A stretch of DNA of 64,000 nucleotides from Paenibacillus monticola (GCF_009664975.1 NZ_WJXB01000007.1:1-64000), one strand, 5' to 3'. Positions 1 through 9,380 are shown, numbered from the stretch's first letter. Notes: generated by a model from the letters alone, not told the origin. Program-made: numbers and translations.

Positions 1-78
1 CTCGACAATCTCACTTTACCAAACGAAGCGGTGTTTTTCTATGTTGGCAAGATCCTTACTTAAACCGACTCCACCTTA

Positions 79-93
79 ACCCCAGCTTGGGGT
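79..93. promoter_or_regulatory. 15-bp palindrome upstream of the first operon
   Basis: ACCCCA-GCT-TGGGGT is a perfect 6-bp inverted repeat with a 3-base loop. Read on the minus strand it is flanked by TTGACC and TAAGGT, which recalls MerR-family promoters, although the spacing is too short for a normal promoter. A short open frame that enters the window at base 1 ends at 61-63, so the repeat could equally be a weak terminator of that upstream gene. No T-run follows. The rest of 1-195 shows nothing else I recognise. Confidence 0.25.
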
Positions 94-204
94 CAACTCG
101 ATTTTGACTCTGCGAAAGTTGAGTTATGTAACTTCACTAAATATATTCAGTAGAAAAGAGCTGTAAAGCAATTAAGTATTTCACCTTAAAAGGGAGTGCT
201 ACGA

Positions 205-846
205 GTGCACCATTCGATATATTTAATCCGGAAGGACTTTGTGCTTGTACGGAAATTTCTGTACCTACTTATTATTTATTACATTTCTATGGGTTTTGCC
301 AATTGGAGTACCTATAGTATGTTTGCGATACTGCCTCCAATGTTGTTGCTTATTAATTCCTGTACGCTTGATGTTCACCAGTCGAATCAACGGTTTCTGG
401 TCAGTCTCCCTGTTCGCAGACAAGAGCTTGTTCTCGCCAAATATTTGGTCCTTATTCCTTTTACTTTATTCGGATTTGCCAGTGCACTAGTGGTATATGG
501 CATCGCGGGTATAGTGGGTCATGGTTCAGATCCCACCTTTTGGAAAGAAATGGGGATCACATTGGGAGCGTTCCCTCTTCTCGCCGCTATTTATTTGCCT
601 CTCTATTATTGGCTGGGGACTAAAGGCGCTCAAGTTGTGAATATCGTCTTTATGTTAACGGTTATGCTTGGTTCAAGCAGCGTCGCCAAACTGTTCGAGT
701 GGTCACCCTTGCTCACAACCTGGATGAAGTCCGAGTCGTCCAACAATATGCTGCAGGCTTTAATTGCGGGAATAGCCTATATATTTGTAATGAGCTTTTC
801 CTATTTCATTTCAGTGCGCATCTTCGAGAAAAAAGATGTGTCATAG
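205..846 (+). CDS. ABC-2-type transporter permease-like membrane protein
   Basis: About 213 residues with six likely hydrophobic helices. A charged cytosolic stretch (RRQELVLAKY) follows the second helix, the pattern of BcrB/ABC2-type permeases that follow an ATPase gene. The ATPase itself would lie upstream, outside the window. I prefer the GTG at 205 (MHHSIYLIRKDF) because AGGGAG sits 8 bases upstream; a GTG at 196 in the same frame is possible. The gene leads a three-gene run with a small membrane protein and the Sfp-type transferase, so it may help export a peptide or confer immunity to one. That role is inferred from context only; the substrate is unknown. Confidence 0.6.
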   Translation: MHHSIYLIRKDFVLVRKFLYLLIIYYISMGFANWSTYSMFAILPPMLLLINSCTLDVHQSNQRFLVSLPVRRQELVLAKYLVLIPFTLFGFASALVVYGIAGIVGHGSDPTFWKEMGITLGAFPLLAAIYLPLYYWLGTKGAQVVNIVFMLTVMLGSSSVAKLFEWSPLLTTWMKSESSNNMLQALIAGIAYIFVMSFSYFISVRIFEKKDVS

Positions 847-871
847 GGTACTTAATAGAGGGGGGCTCGTC

Positions 872-1150
872 TTGGATCAAATGAAAGGATTCATTAAACA
901 ATTTCTGATGGAGCCAATGTGGTTTCGCGTGTTCATTATTGTTACCTTGCTTACCTCAATTATTTTTAGCAACTCATTGTTCACAAATGCCTATTCCCAA
1001 AGTATTTCCAAATTAGCTGCGGCTCTATTTTTTGCTGCTTATGGTATTAAAATGCGGAGGAATACTGCAATCTCAGTGATCTTATTGGGTGCGGCGGTTG
1101 TATGTTTGTTTCTAGCCTGGTTTCATTTTGCGGTGGCGTATTATGATTAG
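872..1150 (+). CDS. Small three-helix membrane protein, unknown function
   Basis: About 92 residues with three hydrophobic segments separated by short charged turns (KMRRN). I recognise no family. The TTG at 872 has a GAGGGGG ribosome site about 7 bases upstream; the ATG at 881 is an alternative. It lies 25 bases after the ABC-2-like gene, and its stop codon overlaps the start of the next gene by 8 bases, so translation is probably coupled to the phosphopantetheinyl transferase. It could be an accessory membrane subunit of the transporter, but nothing in the sequence proves this. Confidence 0.5.
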   Translation: MDQMKGFIKQFLMEPMWFRVFIIVTLLTSIIFSNSLFTNAYSQSISKLAAALFFAAYGIKMRRNTAISVILLGAAVVCLFLAWFHFAVAYYD

Positions 1151-1859
1151 GCGTGAGGATGAGATTGAGATCTTTGGGGTTAAACTCCCGTTGGTAGACA
1201 ATGAAGAGGTCGTTTCCCAGCTTATGGGCGCCCTTGCCCCAGACAAGCAGGAACGAATTCGCCGCTTTGTGAAGAGGGAGGATGCCCTCAGGACGCTGAT
1301 GGCCGATATCCTCTCCAGGCTTGCAATCTGCCGCAGGCTGAACATTAAGAATAGGGAAATCGAATTGAATTTTAATCGCTACGGAAAACCTTTGTTACAG
1401 GGGAATGAGGCTCTGCATTTCAATAACTCCCATTCCGGGAGTTGGGCCGTCTCCGCTATTTCTTCCGCACCCATCGGAGTAGATATGGAACAGATAGGCG
1501 AAGCGCATCTGGAGATTGCAGAGCGATTCTTCTCCCCGCAGGAGTATAGCGATCTTTTGTTACGCAAAGAAGGAGAAGCCAGACGGGAGTATTTTTTTGA
1601 CTTGTGGACGCTCAAGGAAAGTTATATCAAAGCTGTCGGTATGGGACTGTCTCTTTCTCTGTCGTCTTTTACGATCAGGAAGAATAACGAAAGAATCGTG
1701 CTTAACACACAGAATGAATTCAAAGCTTGCTTTTTCAGACAATATGCTATTGATACCGCCTACCGGCTATCCCTATGTGCGGCGAATGATAGTTTCCCGG
1801 ACCATGTGACGTTGCTCAGCTTTGAAGAGATGACCCAAGCATTCCTTGAGTATATGTGA
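1143..1859 (+). CDS. 4'-phosphopantetheinyl transferase, Sfp type
   Basis: This enzyme moves the phosphopantetheine arm of coenzyme A onto the conserved serine of carrier proteins, turning apo-PCP into holo-PCP. About 238 residues, the usual Sfp size. The family signature is visible: GVDMEQIG (Mg-binding Asp and Glu), a following FFSPQEY, and WTLKESYIKAVG with the conserved W, KE and K. The ATG at 1143 overlaps the previous gene; an in-frame TTG at 1128 is less likely. It ends about 100 bases from the tail end of the convergent NRPS operon, whose two carrier domains (LGGQS, LGGES) are its obvious substrates. The sfp symbol is withheld because it may not be orthologous to the Bacillus gene. 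Confidence 0.93.
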   Translation: MIRREDEIEIFGVKLPLVDNEEVVSQLMGALAPDKQERIRRFVKREDALRTLMADILSRLAICRRLNIKNREIELNFNRYGKPLLQGNEALHFNNSHSGSWAVSAISSAPIGVDMEQIGEAHLEIAERFFSPQEYSDLLLRKEGEARREYFFDLWTLKESYIKAVGMGLSLSLSSFTIRKNNERIVLNTQNEFKACFFRQYAIDTAYRLSLCAANDSFPDHVTLLSFEEMTQAFLEYM

Positions 1860-1885
1860 TTGTACTGGTATTTAGATGAATAGTA

Positions 1886-1924
1886 GGGCCGCCAAGCGGT
1901 CTAGCGAGACCGGCTAGGCAGCCC
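1886..1924. terminator. Bidirectional stem-loop between convergent operons
   Basis: GGGCCGCC (1886-1893) pairs with GGCAGCCC (1917-1924) with one mismatch. Inside it CGGTCT and AGACCG form a second perfect stem around an AGCG loop. It lies between the transferase gene and the kinase that ends the NRPS operon. There is no clear T-run on either strand, so it may act as a barrier or as mRNA 3'-end protection rather than a strict intrinsic terminator. Confidence 0.55.
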
Positions 1925-1960
1925 TTGTGAATTTGACTATTGTTGAGGTTCAGTGATTTT

Positions 1961-2497
1961 CTAATTTTCTATAATAATTTCTCCTTCATCACTTGGTTCT
2001 TCAAACCCATTGAGAAAAGTTGTTAACAACTCCTCTGTAATCGTAAAGGCAGCATTTGCATCAAAACGTTGGCTGCGAATCTTAAGTCGCTTCCGCAATT
2101 CATCAGGATGCACTTTCAGATAAATGAGTTTCCATTTCCCTCCCGCGTTTTCAATAAGCCGCTTATATTCATTTCTTTCCGACCTGCTCCAAAAACTAGA
2201 GTCAATCACAACTTGTTTTTTATCTAGAATGAACTGCACAATATTATTACGTAATCTTAGATGTGCTTCATTTAAATAGTCCTTATACTTTTCAATGGGA
2301 TAATCAATTCCATATCGTCCGTTGGCCGACCATACCTCCTCATCAATAGAAAGGCGTATATAGCCATACTCCTCCATTTTTAGAGAAAATGTAGTTTTCC
2401 CCGAGCCCGCTATTCCGCACATTAATACAACTAAAGATTTATCAGGGTCTCGTTCTGAATCAATCAAAAGCTTCATATCCAATTTTTCTGACATCAT
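1961..2497 (-). CDS. P-loop (AAA_33-type) small-molecule kinase-like protein
   Basis: About 178 residues. Walker A is GIAGSGKTT near residues 28-36, followed by LSIDEEVW and VVIDSSFWSRSER, then a long helix with RKRLKIRSQR. This is the layout of AAA_33 or zeta-like kinases (polynucleotide kinase ends, chloramphenicol phosphotransferase, tRNA-seryl-kinase-like proteins). AGGAGG lies 5 bases upstream of the first ATG. The gene starts only 20 bases after the NRPS/MFS gene on the same strand, so it is probably the last gene of that operon. A role in phosphorylating the peptide product, as tailoring or self-protection, is an attractive inference, but the substrate cannot be read from the sequence. 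Confidence 0.8.
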   Translation of the reverse strand: MMSEKLDMKLLIDSERDPDKSLVVLMCGIAGSGKTTFSLKMEEYGYIRLSIDEEVWSANGRYGIDYPIEKYKDYLNEAHLRLRNNIVQFILDKKQVVIDSSFWSRSERNEYKRLIENAGGKWKLIYLKVHPDELRKRLKIRSQRFDANAAFTITEELLTTFLNGFEEPSDEGEIIIEN

Positions 2498-2517
2498 GTA
2501 TTCCTCCTAATCTACCC

Positions 2518-5500
2518 TCAGACTTCAATGGATTTATTTGCCGCATGGAGTTGCAGAATCCGTTGATCCAATTTCGTCTGCAGCGAATCTCTGTCCTCCA
2601 ATATAGCATCTGGAATAGCATCCTCCAGATCGTCCTCCATATTGCGTAAAGGCTTGAATCTAAATCCTGCTACAGACCATATCAGAACAAGTGCTCCAAT
2701 GGAGGCCATGAGCAGGCCTATTCCTCGCCCTATGCCAACACCCAGAACAGGGCCAAGATAGGGGGTCAGGAATCCTCCCTTGTCCATTGCTTTGTTAAAT
2801 ACCGAATCTGCTAGTATGCCTGACACCCAATATCCGATCGGCATGCTGGACATCGCGATCATCTGATTGGTAGCCAGAACCCGACCCTGGAGCTGAAGCC
2901 CCACCTTGGATTGAATTAGCGATTGCCAGTGGGCATTCACGAGTGTGACAGAGAACCATAGCCCAAAGAGGCCGAACGCGGTCATTAATAGGTTAGCACG
3001 GAGTCCGGTCACGATCATGAAGAAACCCTCCAATATCACAAAACCAACCATCCCCGCAGCCCTTTTTTGGGTACCGCCCCAGAGACTCATCACAAGCCCT
3101 CCTGCCACCGCGCCAAGCGCCCCAAGCATTGTAACTGCAGCCAAATCTGCAGGTGTGCCGAAGGAAAGGACAAGTGGCTGAATTAGAACGGATGCGGCGC
3201 CGAACAGGATATTCCCGATAAAAAAGAAAGCAATCATATACAGCAAGCCCGGTCTTTTAACGATAAATTTCCAGCCCATAAGCACTTCCTTAAGAAAAGA
3301 TTCTTCTCGTCTACTGAATAATGTGTTCGGAAATCTTACGATGAGCAGCGTGGTAATCGCGATAAAGAAACTAACAACATCAAGGATGAAGATATTCGCC
3401 ATCCCAATCGTCGAGTAGAGAGCCACACCAAGCAGCGGTGCAATCATTTCGCTGGTGGAACCGGCGAGCTGGACAATCCCGTTGGCATGGCCCAGATACT
3501 GTTTGGGAATAATCTGAGCAATCGATGCCATGAAGGCAGGACGATGGAACGACCGTGACACAGAGCCAATGGCGGAGGAGACATAGATGTGCCAGACTTC
3601 AAGTGAATGAGTAGCCATTAATACGGCAAGGCAGGCAATGGGCAGGGCCATCATCAAGTCGCTGAATAACATCACAAGACGACGGTCATATCGGTCAACG
3701 ATGGCGCCCGCGAAAGGTAATACCAGGATGCCAGGTATCAATGAGGCCGAAGAAATAGCTGCAAAGTCGGCCACCGACTGAGTTTGCGAATATACCCATA
3801 CGCCAATTGCGATCCCGGTAAGACCGGAACCGAGGATGGACATCAACTGACCAAAAATAACGGTAAAGAATATTTTTAGATTCGGGGATACACCTTTTTG
3901 CTTCCGCGCATTTTCAGCTTCGGGGTGTGGAGTGGTGAACACTTGTATATCACCTGAATCATCTATTACAACATCTACAACATCGTCTTTGTCTTCCTGA
4001 GGAGCTACTAGACCCAATGTTGCAGTAATGGTTTCACTTAATTGATCAGCCTGATATTTGATGAAGTAGTGACCGGAAAGCGGAATGACCGCCAGCTCCA
4101 CCTGATTGCTGAAGTAGCCCCATTCCCGGAAGCGCTCTTCATAGAGCTCGGTCGCTTTGTCTTTCTGGCCGATGATGCAGGTGATGGGGGTACTAAGCTT
4201 GGTGAATTCTTTATCCGAATAGGCAGAAGTATAGTAATTCTCGCTCTCTCGCGCATCATGGCGAAGGCAGCGTATCATGAAATCGCGTTCTTCATTGTCC
4301 TCTACATCCGTGAACCCGCCAAGTGCCTTTAAGAATTCATGATAGGATTTGTTGGACATGCTGCGGTCAGACGGAAACAGCTTGGAGAACCAATTGAACA
4401 GGCGGCCGGGAATCCGGGCAATCGGAAAGGTACCACCCAGAAAGACGCCTGTTAACGGCATATTCTCTTGTTCCAGCTGTCTGGCAATCTCAATCGTTAG
4501 AGCACCTCCAACACAGTGTCCGTATAGAGCGACCGGTCCCTTGATGAAGCTTTTAATTTCCTGTACACAGAGATGGGCAACCTCATGAATGGGAATCAAG
4601 GCTTCTTCTTTTCTGCTGTAGTCATGGCCGGGAATATCCATAGCATATAAGTCGATCATTCGTGGCATTTGCATCGCTAGTGGCTGATAGGTAATCGCAC
4701 TACCTCCCGCGTAGGGAATGCATAGCAAAGTCACACGACTATGATGTTGTGGCCCAGGTCTTGTTAATCTATGCAGCAGATGATGCTCTGAAGGTTTGCC
4801 TTGGTCGATATATTCGGCCAACGTGCGGATTGTCGGATGTTTGAAGAAATCCATGATTCCTATCCAATCCCCTAAACTCCGCACTACCTTAAGCGCTTTA
4901 AAGGATTCTCCTCCCAGTTCGAAAAAATTGTCATCAATCGAAATAGGTCCGGTTCCCAGAACTGCTTTCCATATCGCTTCGATCCGCTGTTCCGTTTCCG
5001 TCCGCGGCCCTTCGTTTGTTGCGTCTGTGGTATTCAGACTCAGTTCCATAGCAGTTAGGAGAGGCAGATTCACTTTTCCATTGGGGTTAAGCGGTAAAGC
5101 ATCCAACACAATAATATGATTAGGCATCATATATTCGGGCAGTATTGTCTTTAGCCTCTGCTTAAGATCAGCGAGACTTTCCTCTACAGGGTTTAGCTTG
5201 TCTAACACTCCATAAGCAACAATTCTATTCTCTTTCTGGGTTAAAGACTTTAACAAAACAGCCGCTGACTTCACGAAGGGGATAGAAGTTAACACGGCTT
5301 CAATTTCGCCAAGTTCTATCCGGTACCCACGGATTTTGATCTGACGATCCATGCGGCCTGTGATTTCTATCGAACCATCCTGTAGAAATCGAGCCCGGTC
5401 TCCGGTCTTGTACAGCCGTTCCCCACGTTCTCCAAAGGGGCTGCGAATGAAGCGCTCATTATTCAGCTCTAGGTTGCTATTATACCCCCGTGAGACCCCA

Positions 5501-8076
5501 TTCCCACCTATATATAGCTCACCTGGTACACCGGCTGGAAGCAGATTCAAATGAGGGTCCAGGATATAAGCTTGTACGTTTGCAATAGGATGTCCAATGG
5601 GCACTAGGCTTATTGAAGAGGTATCCGCATCTCCGACAACAGGAAACGCAAGAGCAGACACTGTAGTTTCCGTGGGCCCGTAGTGGTTTTCAATCCTGCA
5701 GCCCGGCTGTAAACGTTGGATTCTTGAGACCGTTTCCCAGTTTAGCCCTTCACCTGCCAGAATGAGTATCTTATGTGGAATAATGAATTCAGGATGTTCC
5801 GCCTCCAGCAGGGCTTCACAATGACTGGGCACCATCTTCATGATATCAATTCTATTCTTCTGGAAATATTGAGCCACTCCGTCAGGATCACAGGAGCGGT
5901 CATAAGACAATACATGAAGCGTTCCTCCGGTGCACAATGCACCGAATATATTAGTTGTTCCTAAATCTGCGGCAAAGGTGGAGGCCAGGCAAAAGCTTAG
6001 CGGCTCCGTAATCTGCAAATGAAGGAGCATTCCTTGAATATAGTTATGGAATTGGCGAAGCTCAACGCTAACCCCTTTGGGACGTCCCGTGGTACCTGAT
6101 GTGAAAATCATGTACATCAGGTTATGCGATTCGGTAGTTATGACGAGATTCTCCGTATTGGATTGAGCTAGCCATATCTCATCCTGATCAACATGCAGCA
6201 AGGCTACCTCTTCAAGCTTATCAAGCTGGAGATCCACCGAAAGTTTGCGCTGTGTGATGAGGATAGCCATCCCGGATTCCTGGATCATGAATTGCAGGCG
6301 GTCTTTGGGATAGGATGGGTCCAGCGGGACATAAGCACCACCCGCTTTGAGCACCGCTAGTATAGCAATCACTACTTCGGCCGACCGCTCCATAACAATC
6401 CCTACCGTTGTCTCCGGGCCAACTCCGCGCTCCCGCAAATAATGGGCGATGCGATTCGCGCGCGTGTTCATCTCTTCATAGGTGTAGAAAATATCTTCAT
6501 AGACAAGGGCCATATGTTTGGGGAACATTGCCGCTTGTGCTTCTATGCACTGGACAAGATGGAAGTCTCCTTCATGTTCAGTGGAGTTCTTCACTCCGCT
6601 CCAATCTTCCAGAATTACATGACTCTCTGCTTCCGTAAGCAGATTAATATGGGCAATTAGCTGATCGGGTGACGTGCTTGCGCGTTCCAACAGATTGCAA
6701 TAATGCTCCAGCATTCCTGTAACGGTTGATTCATGGAACAGATCTCTGCTGTACTCTGCCTGAACCGAATCCTCTGTCGCCGAGAAGGTTAGATCAAACT
6801 TGGAGCTGCTAGTATTTCGGGAGCCATTAAAGTGTAATTGGAGATCTGGGCTATCCCCTCCACCTACATGCATGTTCTGCAGTACAAAAAGTGTTTGAAA
6901 TAAGGGGCTATGACTAAGATCCCGCTCAAGGGTAACCAGCTCCATGATCTTATCCAATGGTAGATCCTGATGCTCCAAGGCATCAAGCGAAAGCTGTTTT
7001 ACCTGCTGCACAGTTTCTCTGAAAGTAGCACCTTCGTTAATCTGGAGTCTGAGGGGCAGCGTGTTGACGAAAAAGCCAATGTTGCGCTCGATCTCAGACC
7101 TACTGCGATTGGCTGCCGCAGAACCCACAATCAGGTCCTTCTGACCGGTATAGCGATACAGAAAGATGAAATATGCGGCCAGCATAGCCATATAAGGGGT
7201 CGCATCTTCTTCCTTGCAAAAATGCTGCAATCTGTCGTATAACCCGCCCGGAAAGTTCTGGATGATTACTGCTCCATTAAAGCTTCTTTCCGGGGGACGG
7301 GGCATGTCGGTAGCTAACTCCAGCACGGGGAGATCACCTTGAAGCTTATCTTTCCAGTAGCTTTGGTGATAGTTTAGTACATCCCCAGTGAGATAATTCC
7401 TTTGCCAGACGGCGAAATCAGCATATTGATAACGTACAGGCAACAGCGTTAAGGGCTGATGATGGAGGAGTGCCATATAGATTTGCTGAATCTCATCCAT
7501 TATGATCCCGATCGACCAGCCATCGCAGGCAATATGATGAATGTTCAGCAATAAACAATGCCTATTCTCCTCCAGTGTAAACAAATAGGCTTTAAGCGGA
7601 AAGTCATCTTCCAACTTAAAGGGTTCCAGCGACTTTTCCAGAATCAGAGCCTCCATCTGATCTGTTCTCTGTGTCTTGGGAAGAGACTCCAGATTCACTG
7701 CTTCCAGTTTTAAAGAAGTGAAAGGATGAACGACCTGTAGACTTTCCTCACCGTACGTCTTGTACGTAGTGCGCAGAATCTCATGGCGCTCCACCAGCTG
7801 TTGTATGGCTTGTTCCAGCAAGATTGCATCGATCGCCATTGGCAGGTGAAAGACACAAGGAATATTATAGGCCGGACTATCGGGTGCCCATTGATACAAG
7901 AACCAGAGCCGCTGTTGGGAATAGGAGAGAGGGAAGGTGTTGTCGAACTCACTTCGTGGGCCGGCAACCCACTCCGGTTCCGGAGTTTTACGGGCAGTTT
8001 TATCTTTGATCCGTGCCAGTAGTAATTCCCGCTTCTCGGGTGTCAGCTGGTTAATACGTTCGGATAGATGACTCAA
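2518..8076 (-). CDS. NRPS module C-A-PCP-TE fused to an MFS exporter
   Basis: 1852 residues. Order: short N-terminal linker; condensation domain with HHIACDG (180-186); adenylation domain about 490-1010 with FTSGTTGRPKG, YGPTET and KIRGYRIELGE; carrier domain with LGGES (Ser1058); thioesterase about 1110-1340; then an MFS domain of about 12 helices, about 1395-1810, with the DRYDRR loop of the MFS_3 type. The thioesterase elbow reads GHCVGG, so Cys1188 replaces the usual serine. My by-eye adenylation code is D-L-T-K-I-A-H-V-S, closest from memory to Asp/Asn codes. The TTG start overlaps the previous stop codon (TTGA) and has GGAGGG upstream. It condenses an upstream aminoacyl group with its own residue, releases the product and probably exports it. 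NRPS-MFS fusions are known in this bacterial group; this product is unknown to me. Confidence 0.93.
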   Translation of the reverse strand: MSHLSERINQLTPEKRELLLARIKDKTARKTPEPEWVAGPRSEFDNTFPLSYSQQRLWFLYQWAPDSPAYNIPCVFHLPMAIDAILLEQAIQQLVERHEILRTTYKTYGEESLQVVHPFTSLKLEAVNLESLPKTQRTDQMEALILEKSLEPFKLEDDFPLKAYLFTLEENRHCLLLNIHHIACDGWSIGIIMDEIQQIYMALLHHQPLTLLPVRYQYADFAVWQRNYLTGDVLNYHQSYWKDKLQGDLPVLELATDMPRPPERSFNGAVIIQNFPGGLYDRLQHFCKEEDATPYMAMLAAYFIFLYRYTGQKDLIVGSAAANRSRSEIERNIGFFVNTLPLRLQINEGATFRETVQQVKQLSLDALEHQDLPLDKIMELVTLERDLSHSPLFQTLFVLQNMHVGGGDSPDLQLHFNGSRNTSSSKFDLTFSATEDSVQAEYSRDLFHESTVTGMLEHYCNLLERASTSPDQLIAHINLLTEAESHVILEDWSGVKNSTEHEGDFHLVQCIEAQAAMFPKHMALVYEDIFYTYEEMNTRANRIAHYLRERGVGPETTVGIVMERSAEVVIAILAVLKAGGAYVPLDPSYPKDRLQFMIQESGMAILITQRKLSVDLQLDKLEEVALLHVDQDEIWLAQSNTENLVITTESHNLMYMIFTSGTTGRPKGVSVELRQFHNYIQGMLLHLQITEPLSFCLASTFAADLGTTNIFGALCTGGTLHVLSYDRSCDPDGVAQYFQKNRIDIMKMVPSHCEALLEAEHPEFIIPHKILILAGEGLNWETVSRIQRLQPGCRIENHYGPTETTVSALAFPVVGDADTSSISLVPIGHPIANVQAYILDPHLNLLPAGVPGELYIGGNGVSRGYNSNLELNNERFIRSPFGERGERLYKTGDRARFLQDGSIEITGRMDRQIKIRGYRIELGEIEAVLTSIPFVKSAAVLLKSLTQKENRIVAYGVLDKLNPVEESLADLKQRLKTILPEYMMPNHIIVLDALPLNPNGKVNLPLLTAMELSLNTTDATNEGPRTETEQRIEAIWKAVLGTGPISIDDNFFELGGESFKALKVVRSLGDWIGIMDFFKHPTIRTLAEYIDQGKPSEHHLLHRLTRPGPQHHSRVTLLCIPYAGGSAITYQPLAMQMPRMIDLYAMDIPGHDYSRKEEALIPIHEVAHLCVQEIKSFIKGPVALYGHCVGGALTIEIARQLEQENMPLTGVFLGGTFPIARIPGRLFNWFSKLFPSDRSMSNKSYHEFLKALGGFTDVEDNEERDFMIRCLRHDARESENYYTSAYSDKEFTKLSTPITCIIGQKDKATELYEERFREWGYFSNQVELAVIPLSGHYFIKYQADQLSETITATLGLVAPQEDKDDVVDVVIDDSGDIQVFTTPHPEAENARKQKGVSPNLKIFFTVIFGQLMSILGSGLTGIAIGVWVYSQTQSVADFAAISSASLIPGILVLPFAGAIVDRYDRRLVMLFSDLMMALPIACLAVLMATHSLEVWHIYVSSAIGSVSRSFHRPAFMASIAQIIPKQYLGHANGIVQLAGSTSEMIAPLLGVALYSTIGMANIFILDVVSFFIAITTLLIVRFPNTLFSRREESFLKEVLMGWKFIVKRPGLLYMIAFFFIGNILFGAASVLIQPLVLSFGTPADLAAVTMLGALGAVAGGLVMSLWGGTQKRAAGMVGFVILEGFFMIVTGLRANLLMTAFGLFGLWFSVTLVNAHWQSLIQSKVGLQLQGRVLATNQMIAMSSMPIGYWVSGILADSVFNKAMDKGGFLTPYLGPVLGVGIGRGIGLLMASIGALVLIWSVAGFRFKPLRNMEDDLEDAIPDAILEDRDSLQTKLDQRILQLHAANKSIEV

Positions 8077-9380
8077 CCTTTTGCCCTCCGTTCACCGATG
8101 GCGGTTAATAGACGTGCCCGCTGCTCTACAGAGAGATTGCTAATAGTTTCCATAATTTTGCTTGTAGCATCTGTGGATGATGGAGCAATGGAAGAGATAT
8201 TTTGAGTTGTGGTATCTACCAATTCCTGCAGGTAGATTTCAAACGGTTCTATGCCCAGCTGAGCATGGAAATCTCTGGAGCGCTCATAGGAATCCATGGA
8301 TAACGCGTCATAATGAACCCGGTTATCTACCAGCTCGGTCAAAGCAAGGCGCCAGGGTTCCAAATTTTGCTCAGGGATCACCGGGACAGGGATTTTACTG
8401 GCCAATACGGATTCATTCATATATTGTGTGATCGGCTGTACGGGAAGGATAAAGTCAAGACCAAGCTTGGCTTCAGGCAGACCTCCCACATGGCTGGCGA
8501 TAACAGGGATACCGCGCAGCATTGCTTCCACTACGACCTGCCCGAAGGATTCCCCCCAAAGTGAAGGCATCAGAAACACCTTAGTCAGCTTATAGATATC
8601 ATTGATATTCTCGGAAGGTTCCAGAAGGGTAATGTTCGGTATGGCTCTCAATGCATCCAGCTCATCATCGGTCGTAGCCCAGGTAGGAACAGCAGCAAAA
8701 GCAACATGGGGCAAGGCACGGGCTAAGCCAATAAAGATTGATATTCCCTTAATGGCAGACGGATTAATAACGGTAACATACTTATTATCGAAGTGTCCCA
8801 AATACGGAAAAGGGCCAGGTCCGTAAGACGGGAAATAAATGACTTTTGAATCAATACCGGCATACATCCGAAAATAGTTTTTTAAATATTGGCTGACCGA
8901 AAGAATACCGTGCAACTGCTTGTAGAGTCCTAGCTTGGAGGAATCCTCTTGAAAGCTCTCGGGACCGAAGGGGAGGGTAGCTTGACTATGAGCGAGAAAG
9001 ACCGTTCTCGCCCGTGTCTCCAGTACGGTTTCAAGCAGCATATGCGTATTATCCTCTGAGACAATTGTGATATCCGGTTGAAATTGTTCTATTTTACTTT
9101 TTAAGAAAGGAAATACTTTAAAAGTACCTTTTACCGTATAAGCTGTTACCGATTTTTGGCGAATTGTGAATAAGTCCTCTTGATCTTCCAAAATGTCGAA
9201 CTCGCCGCTGTCTACTTTGGTCTGCAGGAACTCTGCATATCCACGCACGTTAAGCGATGGAGTGATTACTAAACATTGATGCCCTCGTGCTGCCAGCCCT
9301 TCCATCAGAATACGGTTTGCTTTGTGTGCTCCGCCCCAAGGGTATAAATATTCCATAGACTGAACAAGTAATATTTTCAT
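8073..9380 (-). CDS. GT4-like glycosyltransferase within the NRPS operon
   Basis: 435 residues. The N-terminal half starts KILLVQSMEYLYPWGGAHK, a Rossmann strand with the Gly-Gly loop of GT4 enzymes. The C-terminal half carries LMPSLWGESFGQVVVEAM and GIPVIASHVGGLPE, the nucleotide-sugar site with the E-x7-E pattern. It should transfer a sugar from an NDP-sugar donor. The last 25 residues (LSVEQRARLLTAIGERR) resemble the linker helices found at NRPS protein starts (compare LTPEKRELLLARIK of the next gene), so it may dock onto the synthetase. Its start overlaps the A-PCP gene by 4 bases and its end overlaps the NRPS/MFS gene by 4. This strongly suggests the peptide, or its carrier-bound form, is glycosylated. 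Confidence 0.87.
   Translation of the reverse strand: MKILLVQSMEYLYPWGGAHKANRILMEGLAARGHQCLVITPSLNVRGYAEFLQTKVDSGEFDILEDQEDLFTIRQKSVTAYTVKGTFKVFPFLKSKIEQFQPDITIVSEDNTHMLLETVLETRARTVFLAHSQATLPFGPESFQEDSSKLGLYKQLHGILSVSQYLKNYFRMYAGIDSKVIYFPSYGPGPFPYLGHFDNKYVTVINPSAIKGISIFIGLARALPHVAFAAVPTWATTDDELDALRAIPNITLLEPSENINDIYKLTKVFLMPSLWGESFGQVVVEAMLRGIPVIASHVGGLPEAKLGLDFILPVQPITQYMNESVLASKIPVPVIPEQNLEPWRLALTELVDNRVHYDALSMDSYERSRDFHAQLGIEPFEIYLQELVDTTTQNISSIAPSSTDATSKIMETISNLSVEQRARLLTAIGERRAKG

Noticed and set aside
1..63. C-terminal end of an upstream gene (frame ending in TAA at 61-63)
   Set aside because: Only 20 residues are visible and they match nothing I know, so no feature was called.
6084..6110. 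Second NRPS A domain lacking the key Asp235
   Set aside because: At first FAADLG looked like a loss of the amino-group-binding Asp, but aligning back from the IFGAL block places the Asp of AAD at position 235, so it is conserved.
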